The notes under the pieces: model-generated
What the model was told of the DNA's origin: nothing
Databases searched by the model: none
Seen by the model: the letters and a program-made list of their open reading frames with translations, nothing else
Assembly: GCA_900549135.1 (NCBI GenBank)
Contig: URNI01000050.1
Span: 1-13,826 of the forward strand
Direction of reading: 5' to 3'
DNA: 13,826 nucleotides
Source: an uncultured Collinsella sp.
Lineage (GTDB): Bacteria; Actinomycetota; Coriobacteriia; Coriobacteriales; Coriobacteriaceae
Translations under genes and position numbers: made by a program
In this document: in pieces, positions 12,532 through 13,826 of the stretch
Layout: each line of letters starts with the position of its first letter
Numbering within the stretch: the first letter of the stretch is position 1

Positions 12532-13826
12532 CTAACGCAGGTAAGCCTTCGCGTTGCTCAGGCTGTAGGCAATCGTCGAGCCGTTGTGCAGCAGTGACGA
12601 CGTCTGCGGAGTAATCATGCCGATAATACCCAATGCCAACAGCGCCGAGTTGGTGAGCATCACCTTGGAATACGAACTCGTCAGACGGTCGATAAGCCCC
12701 TGGCTCATACGGCGCAGGCGCACGATCGCGGCCAGATCCGTATCGGTCAGGATGATATCGGCGACCTCCTTGGCGATGTCGCTTCCGCCACCCATCGCCA
12801 AGCCCACGTCGGCCAAACCGAGCGCCGGCGAATCGTTGACGCCGTCGCCCACCATGGCAACGTGGCGCCCCTCACTCTTAATGCGCTCCACATAAGCGTA
12901 CTTGTCCTCGGGCAGTAGCTCGGCCTTAAACTCGTCGACACCCGCCTCGCGCGCGATGCGCTCGGCCGTGCGCTCCGAATCGCCCGTGAGCATAACGACA
13001 TGCTTGACGCCCAGCGCATGCAGGTCGACGATAGCCTCGCGCACGCCGGGTTTGAGCGGGTCCTCGATACCGAGCACGCCCACGACCGTGCCGTCGACCG
13101 CCAGATACAGCGGCGACAGACCCTGCATCTGGGACTCAATGCGCTCCTTGATGTCGGATTCGAGCTGTGCGCCCTCGTCCTCAAACACAAAATGTGCCGA
13201 ACCGATGATGGCACGACGTCCTTCGATGGACGAAGCGATGCCATGCGCCACGATGTACTCGACCGCAGCGTGACGCTCGCGGTGCTCAAGTCCACGCTCG
13301 CGAGCAGCGTTGACGATGGCGCACGCTACCGGATGCGGGAAATGCTCCTCCAAGCAAGCGGAAAGGCGCAGGACCTCGTCCTCGCTCCAGCCATCGGTCG
13401 TCAGTACGCAAGCCAGGCGCGGCTGCGCCTCGGTCAGCGTGCCGGTCTTATCAAACACAATGGTATCGGCCTTGGCAAACGACTCAAAGTACTTAGCGCC
13501 CTTGACCATGACGCCCATCTTGGCAGCATCGCTCATGGCAGTCATGACGGCGACGGAACCCGTGAGCTTGAGTGCGCACGAGTAGTCGACCATCAGCGCC
13601 GCCGAGGTCTTGATGAGGCTGCGGGTGGTAAGCGCAACCAGACCCGCGAGCAGGAAGTTCCACGGCACGATCTTGTTGGCAAGGTCCTCCATATGCGACT
13701 GGCCCTCGGACTTGAGCGAGTCGGCCGTCTGCACGAGCGAGACGATTGAGCGGAGCTTGGTCTGAGCCGTATTGGCGCGCACGCGCACCAAGATGCTGCC
13801 GTCTTCCACGACGGTCCCGGCGAACA
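12532..13826 (-). CDS. heavy-metal P1B-type ATPase, C-terminal part (runs off window edge)
   Basis: C-terminal 430 residues of a membrane ATPase that exports metal ions; the frame is open to the right edge, so the N-terminus is missing and the in-frame GTG at 13809 is not a start. Numbered from the edge: end of the actuator domain (FAGTVVEDGS), a TM pair around 55-95 with DYSCALKLTGS, the phosphorylation site DKTGTLT with D125, the P1B nucleotide-domain HP motif (FPHPVA, near 163), MLTGDS, GDGVNDSPAL, and a C-terminal TM pair ending in LLHNGSTIAYSLSNAKAYLR. These match the P1B class. In the membrane metal site, the usual CPC/SPC-like motif is replaced by SCA followed by KLTGS, with no proline in that stretch. 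Cys is kept, so a transition metal is likely, but which one is unclear. A strong terminator follows. Confidence 0.92.
   Translation of the reverse strand, partial: FAGTVVEDGSILVRVRANTAQTKLRSIVSLVQTADSLKSEGQSHMEDLANKIVPWNFLLAGLVALTTRSLIKTSAALMVDYSCALKLTGSVAVMTAMSDAAKMGVMVKGAKYFESFAKADTIVFDKTGTLTEAQPRLACVLTTDGWSEDEVLRLSACLEEHFPHPVACAIVNAARERGLEHRERHAAVEYIVAHGIASSIEGRRAIIGSAHFVFEDEGAQLESDIKERIESQMQGLSPLYLAVDGTVVGVLGIEDPLKPGVREAIVDLHALGVKHVVMLTGDSERTAERIAREAGVDEFKAELLPEDKYAYVERIKSEGRHVAMVGDGVNDSPALGLADVGLAMGGGSDIAKEVADIILTDTDLAAIVRLRRMSQGLIDRLTSSYSKVMLTNSALLALGIIGMITPQTSSLLHNGSTIAYSLSNAKAYLR

Overview
The window looks like a chromosomal segment from a Coriobacteriia actinobacterium, most like Collinsella. 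This rests on the moderately high GC, the C-ending codons in most genes, the rplM-rpsI-glmM order, the Gram-positive type NagB, the Ala-Leu-Ala-Ala tmRNA tag and a very large STAND-type regulator ending in a SARP/BTAD module. No similarity search could be run, so the genus is an inference.

Layout, left to right. Plus strand: a class I SAM-dependent methyltransferase (218-1105), then the small ribosome-associated RNA-binding protein YhbY (1264-1563), which ends in an intrinsic terminator reaching the stop codon of the convergent next gene. Minus strand: a 999-residue ATPase-SARP regulator (1632-4631), a 448-bp gap holding the nagB terminator, then nagB (5080-5808), a PTS EIIA(Glc)-like gene (6080-6577), glmM (6649-7986), rpsI (8110-8505), rplM (8508-8951) and a patatin-like hydrolase (9109-9987). 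About 400 bp follow with no gene but with two 47-bp direct repeats and several small hairpins. Then come tmRNA (ssrA, 10427-10790, minus) with a textbook terminator, an unrecognised 144-residue protein (11030-11464, plus), a toxin-antitoxin pair (RelB/DinJ-like antitoxin 12035-12370 and PIN-domain toxin 11523-12038, minus), and the C-terminal two thirds of a metal P1B-type ATPase that runs off the right edge (12532-13826, minus).

Functional logic. rplM-rpsI is a ribosomal operon with a strong promoter and a stem-loop leader, closed by a terminator before glmM. glmM, the EIIA gene and nagB all bear on glucosamine-6-phosphate: GlmM sends it to cell wall precursors, NagB sends it to glycolysis, and EIIA belongs to sugar uptake and signalling. 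The toxin and antitoxin genes overlap by 4 nt and sit behind one promoter carrying three copies of a palindromic hexamer.

No clearly new multi-gene defence or mobile system is visible. The most unusual items are the inverted C-terminal SARP architecture of the regulator, the hairpin that buries the nagB ribosome binding site, the T-arm-like repeats next to ssrA, the sharp codon-usage change inside the methyltransferase gene, and the proline-less membrane metal site in the P-type ATPase.
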